Positions 59,388 through 64,000 of a stretch of 64,000 nt of DNA are shown piece after piece. A program made the translations under genes and the position numbers. The notes below the pieces were generated by a model that had not been told where the DNA came from, ran no database searches, and saw nothing but the letters and a program-made list of their open reading frames with translations. This stretch comes from Mesostigma viride (taxonomy: Eukaryota; Streptophyta; Mesostigmatophyceae; Mesostigmatales; Mesostigmataceae): NCBI GenBank assembly GCA_009746045.1, contig RPFO01000015.1:1514529-1578528 (forward strand), given 5' to 3'. Numbering within the stretch: position 1 is the first letter of the stretch; every line of letters begins with the position of its first letter.

Positions 59388-61106
59388 GTAAGGAAATGCA
59401 GTATCTGCTGCGGACCATCCCAGCCGCGCTAGTGGCTATCTACTTGCAACCCAGATTTTTTTCCCATGAGTGCCTGCGTTTTTAAACTGGCTGTTCCAGG
59501 TTAGATTATTGTCTCGTTCCAGTTGCCACCGCTCTGGTGTGTTGCGCACGCTGTAAGGCCGTAATTTGTCATTTTTTTGTGCCTACCATGTTTCTTTTGC
59601 CTTGCTGGAGTCTCTTCTTTCAGCGCTTGCATCATATTGGTACATTTTGTTCTGAACAGCTTCAGAAAACGGTTTCTAGATGAAAAGAGTTATTGATGGG
59701 TTGGATGCCAAGTTCAGGTAGGGACAGTGCGAGCATTACAGGCAAAGAGTACCGTTAGCGCGTGACGTCAGTTCTGGTTTCCTGGCGCACATAGACAATG
59801 TGCCTATGCAGCCTGATCGTTTAATGGGCAAGCAGCCTATGTATGAAATTTTTCTTCCCTGAGATTCTTTGACATGCCATGGTCCCAGCAGTCCCACGTC
59901 CTCCTTCTATTCTTTTTGCATGTGAATTTCACTAAAGTACAAAGTAGTTTACACAGTTTTCCCTTTGCAAAACTGAAAAACCCTTGCAAGAGTCCCCTGC
60001 CCCCAATAGAAAAAGCAGCAAACATACCAATAATGCAGGCCATGGCCACCCAAGGAGTAACAACGATATGGCATAGTGATGCAATATGGTGTGTTTTTTT
60101 TAACGCAGGGCATCGCGACGCAGGTAGGGGTTGCCTACTAATAACGCTAGGCTGGGAGGGCGCCGCTGTTGCCCTTGCCCCAGGTGTTGCTTGTTGCTAG
60201 TTTTCCCTGGTTCGTTTACCATTGCAACAACATCAAGCTGACCCCGATGACAGTTTATTTGTAGATTGATCGGTCCATTGGCGCCACAATGCGCAGGCGG
60301 TCTTATAGTAGTATAGTAATAAGGCCAGCTGGTTTCCTGTGAGCATGGTTGTCGTGCGGGCCTGCTTCTTTTGCTGTTTCCTGGCCTACTGGAGCGATTT
60401 TTGTATTTGCTGTTCTAAATTGTCATCCCTGGTCGCAGCTTCAATGCACATTGGCTTTACCTCGTTGGTGGTTGGGCTGTGAAGCCCTGCTCTGTTTTAT
60501 TTGCGATGGCTTGATATCTTGTAATAGCAGTTGCAGTGCGGCCTTGGAACTGTCTGTCAAGCTTCCTGTTCTAGATTGGCAAGGCTGCCCCTGCCACTGA
60601 TAGATCAATGCACAAAGGGAGAACATGGCCTGTCAGGTTATGGCATGCTTGCAAACAACTTTTTCTAAACTTTCACGAATGTTGTGGACCTTTTTGCTGG
60701 TTATGGACCGTGGTTGTCGTCCTTGCGTCTAAGCACCCTGGTAAAGACATGGTGTGCAATCTGCCAGTTTGCCTTGATTTATTACATTTGCCCGTTTTGT
60801 AATTATCTGGTTGTATAGGCCAGTTGGAAATATTATGAAAGCCCGCTCGTAATCACTGTATTCCCCAGCTTGTTTTCAGCATCGTGTATATCTTTCTGTT
60901 GTGTATATCTATTGGTTACCTCTGTCGTTGTGATATATTTGTGTTCCAGACTGGGTCATTCTATTAGCAACAGGGTGTCAGCTGCAACTGCCCACTTTCC
61001 AGCATAGCACGGGTGAAAGCAAACCGCCCTACGTTCAGAAAGTAGCCATTAGATACGATACTGATGGGAATATGTGTGGTGGTTTGCGGATGTTCCCTCG
61101 CCGCAG
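59388..61106 (+). other. Putative intron 1 (GT-AG, 1719 bp)
   Basis: Donor GTAAGG at 59388 and acceptor CCCTCGCCGCAG ending at 61106. Both borders are phase 0. I saw no further convincing exon within it, though a small one could be missed. Confidence 0.55.
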
Positions 61107-61481
61107 CTGCTGTCCTGCCAACCGCGCGGCCGCCTGCCGGGCGCCCTGGCCGCCCTGAGCCATGCCGACTACGAGGGTGACCAGGTGTCCCTGGAGATAT
61201 TCCTGGGGCACGCGTGGGAGGGGGAGGCAAACCTGGGTGGCAATTCCCCTGGGGGGGCCAAGGCGGAGGCAGGAGATGGTGGGGGTGGCGGACATGTTGG
61301 CACACTGACAGGCGAGTGGAGTTTCAAGGCGCGTCAACTAGCGTCATCGTTTGACTGGCCGCACGGGCCCAAGCAGCTGGGCCAGTGCGTAGACCACGTG
61401 GACTCCTTGGGCCAGTGGTACCACGCATGGCGCCCAATCAGCAACGATGACTACGCTTTTTTTGTGGACGACAGCGTGCAG
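61107..61481 (+). CDS. Host gene exon 2: glycosyltransferase-like catalytic core
   Basis: Encodes LLSCQPRGRLPGALAALSHA, DYEGDQVSLEIFLGH, a Gly-rich insert, FDWPHGPKQL, GQWYHAWRP and DDYAFFVDDSVQ. This follows the pattern of nucleotide-diphospho-sugar transferase-like proteins common in algae and fungi: an N-terminal S/A-C-x-R strand, a WxxGxKxV block, a QWxxxWxP block and an EDD-type metal motif (here VDDSVQ). The exon ends in phase 0 at the donor GTAAGG (61482). The next exon, expected to start near V/L-S-P, was not found. Confidence 0.65.
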
Positions 61482-63163
61482 GTAAGGGTGGCAGCAAAGG
61501 CATGGCAGAGTTTTCTGTGTTTGTACCTGTAGAGCACTATGCAACGCGCAATCAGCTCCCTTAGGAACATGTGTTCGTATGGGGCTTCGGATATGCGCCA
61601 CACAATAAATATAGACAAGCCTCTATCTCATAGCGCCCCGTCTCACGCCCCTTATCTGCCGTGGCCCCCTCCCATCGTTCCTGCCCCGTGGCTCGGCAAC
61701 CCTTCCCCGTTCTCGTCCCATGACCTTCATGAGTCCCGTCCCGTTTGATTGCCCACTGCTTCCTTCCTGACGCATCTGGTGGTCCCGGGCCATCCCCGTC
61801 GCACCCTATCCTGCCCCATACCATAGCATGCACCAGCCCAACCGCCTCCAGTCCCATCCCTTGTGTCTCTCGCGCCCCCTTCACAATTCCCTCTTATTCC
61901 CCTCCCATCCCATACCGCCCCTTCTCACCCCATTCTGTCACGTTGCATCTCTTTCTGTCCCCTCCCCTCCTCGACGTGTCCACCTTCGTTCCATCCCATG
62001 TTCTTGCCGTCCTATTCCTTCCAGTCTCGTTACGTGGTGGTTGCTTGCGAAGGTCAGTGTTTTGTCCCCTTCCGTCACATTTCTTTCTCCCATTCCCCCT
62101 TGGCTCCCCGCGTCTGTTCCGTTCCATTCCATTCCGTCTCGTTTGTCCCCATCTCCTTTCCCCAAGCCAATCTGATTTTTTCTTTTCTGTTTTTCTCCCA
62201 ACTTTGTCTGGGTCCCATTCCGTCCGTTCACATTGTCTGGGTCCCATTCCGTCCCTACACATTTCTGCCTTGTTGCATGAGATTTTTTGGGGGGGGAGGG
62301 CGGGGCTTCCCATTGAGGTTGCATATCCCGCCCCTATCAATAAGATGGTGGTTAGTTACTTTTCCTAAGAAGTATGTAATCCAAACACGTGCCTCAGATA
62401 AGAGGACACATTAACAAGTTTTTAATGGCGCACTACCATGGGTTGTGAAGAAAATCATATTGTCTGTGCATAAGTCACCCACAGGTATATTCTAGGCGCA
62501 CTCGCTGCTTTTGCCGAATGCAAATAATGGATATCATGGTGGCAGTGTCAGGATAGCTGGTGAAGCGTAGGTGGTCGTAGGAAGGCCTTGCCACGTCGTG
62601 CAGGTATGGCCAAGAAGGTTTGTCACCGCCAGGACACTGTGCTATTGTCATGGAAGGCATTTTGGTATATTGTCGATGACAATAATCTACTCAGTGCATC
62701 ACGACCATGGATGAAAAGCTGGCGAACATAAGATACGTAGATCTCCAAGATAACGATTGTGGCAGTGAGTAGCAAAAATTAACTAATAAGACAATAACTA
62801 GACGATCAAAGGGATGGAAACTACGCGTTGCTCGAACTAGATACCTAGCACGCTTGCGTGGAAATTGAGTTGGCCCGGGCACATTGAAGCAGCAAGTTCG
62901 TGATGGTCCGAGTTCATACTCATATTCAACTTTTACATCAGCATATTACATTTAAGTCTTGAGCCACTTCTCTTGATTGTTGGGGTTTTGCCTTTAAGGC
63001 CATATGTTTTACCCCGATTATCTGTTGATTGTATCCCCATTTCATCTCCCCAATAAATTCTCATTGATCTCAGCGAAAATACGTTTGTGGTATTCTACGT
63101 ATAGCTTATGCCTACCTTTGATGCATATAAGGGCTAAGCAAGGGAAAGCCACTGCTGCCAATA
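61482..63163 (+). other. Downstream of exon 2: probable intron, pyrimidine-rich
   Basis: 61620-62270 is rich in CCC, TCC and CATTCC words with no coding signal. Remaining exons of the glycosyltransferase-like gene are either further right or lost to the LINE at the edge. Confidence 0.4.
62206..62253. repeat. Short direct repeat, two copies
   Basis: GTCTGGGTCCCATTCCGTCC occurs at 62206-62225 and 62234-62253. Confidence 0.9.
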
Positions 63164-64000
63164 GAAGGACCAGGTCCGAGCTGACCATGGGGCGCTCTGG
63201 CCCTTGAGGTCCAGTCGGCCTTTATGTCGCTGGCAGCGCTTGTGGCACAGTCTTGGCCGTCTTCAGTCTAATGGCCCTGAGCGGCTCCAACGCAACAGAG
63301 ATGACCTGATGCTGCCCCACCGTGCGATAAACAGCAAACTCGTGACACTCCGCAATCTCCGTGGCACTACCAGCATCCACAGCCGCGCGGCTGAAATGGT
63401 GGCACGAGAGAGGGCAGGCCAGTGGCCCCCGACATAGCAATGGTCAGGTGGCCTGCCCCCTGCCCATTGTAATCGAGGGCCCGGTCACGAATTGGGGGAG
63501 TAGAGCGCTGCCCTATCCGTGTCCTTGCACTTCATGGTGGTGTGGGGAAAGACCGACCCATGAACAGAGCCCAAACTGCTCGGAGGAGGCACTGTGAAGG
63601 AAGAGGAGCCAGTTCTGGTTCTGCTGGCTGCCGGCAGGCACTGTAATAGGACCCGGAGGTGACATCAAGCGTCTTCCCGCAAGCGTCCTGGCAGCGACGA
63701 GGGGCTTCGTGGCATGCGGTTGGTGGCGCAGGGCGAGCTCAAAGTGGATGGGGGGAGAACTTCAGAATGTGAGCACGGGTGACACAGGGAGGGCATGGAG
63801 GTACCCCGATCCAACGCTGCTCTGGAGGGAGATCGAGTGAAGCCAAGCCTGCCCCTGGTAGTTTAGGTCCGCGCGCGGTCGCATCCACTGGGCGCATTGT
63901 ACTATACCCGCATAGGTCTTTTGTTTTTTTCGTGAACGCGGGCACGGAAGACACTGGGACTGATGATATTGCGCACGGATGGGGTGCCCCGGGGCAGGCG
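63164..64000 (-). pseudogene. Diverged LINE 3' portion, running off the window
   Basis: Similar throughout to the minus-strand LINE at 47550-48370 but with many substitutions and indels: compare GGGGGAGTAGAGCGCTGCCC with the GGGGGAATAGAAGGCAGCGCC site, and GTGGGGAAAGACCGACC with GTGGGGGAAAACCGACC. No long frame remains. It is an older or separate subfamily. Confidence 0.75.

Noticed and set aside
59874-60600. Short frames within putative intron 1
   Set aside because: No domain, no phase-compatible splice sites that improve the glycosyltransferase-like protein.
61745-62368. Pro/Ser/Phe-rich frames in the pyrimidine tract
   Set aside because: Low-complexity sequence, several overlapping frames of the same composition, no motif or splice support.

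Overview
This window is nuclear DNA of a eukaryote, most likely a unicellular alga (a green alga is my best guess; the sequence does not prove it). The evidence is one host-type gene with GT-AG splicing, no bacterial operon structure, and a dense load of LTR retrotransposons, endonuclease-bearing LINEs, a MULE transposase and TTAA-flanked terminal-inverted-repeat elements. Almost everything before 58.8 kb is mobile DNA, much of it nested, and insertion boundaries can often be read directly from target-site duplications (TSDs).

1-12 kb: simple repeats; a Ty3/gypsy pol ORF that ends in a PHD finger (2094-5732, gypsy-1); a 1.39-kb element bounded by TGTC...GACA (5900-7289); a minus-strand Gag-integrase element without reverse transcriptase (7217-9852, C4); and a 1.84-kb unit with 144-bp terminal direct repeats (9935-11775).

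11.9-25.4 kb: a second gypsy element (gypsy-2), broken first by a solo LTR (12970-13619, TSD TGAAC) and then by a complete 10.9-kb minus-strand LTR retrotransposon (C1, 13794-24675, TSD CATAG). C1 in turn carries a TGTC...GACA element inside its 3' LTR (TSD CTAT), a palindromic foldback element (19275-20697, TSD GGTGT) and a small hairpin insertion.

26-31 kb: a 1.69-kb piggyBac-like element with TTAA flanks, a 5'-truncated LINE, and non-coding repeats.

31.1-42.7 kb: a C1-family element (C2), truncated at its 3' side, into whose leader a complete 8.4-kb sister element (C3, 32785-41231, TSD TATTG) has inserted.

42.7-58.8 kb: a (CCAT)n tract, a MULE transposase with one nonsense codon, and a TTAA-bounded 9.4-kb composite holding a full-length 6.6-kb LINE with PHD, RING and zinc-finger domains and a seven-copy 170-bp 5' monomer array.

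58.8-64 kb: the only convincing host gene, a two-exon start of a probable type II membrane glycosyltransferase, then a diverged LINE at the right edge.

The most notable system is the C1/C2/C3 family. Its LTRs end in AGTT...AACT rather than TG...CA. It has an extra ORF between the 5' LTR and Gag. Its domain order is Gag-integrase-protease-RT-RNase H, with the retropepsin-like domain after the integrase. Its RT motif is HGDD and its protease motif is DTN. The foldback element has the same AGTTA...TAACT ends and a 5-bp TSD, so it may be mobilised in trans by this machinery.
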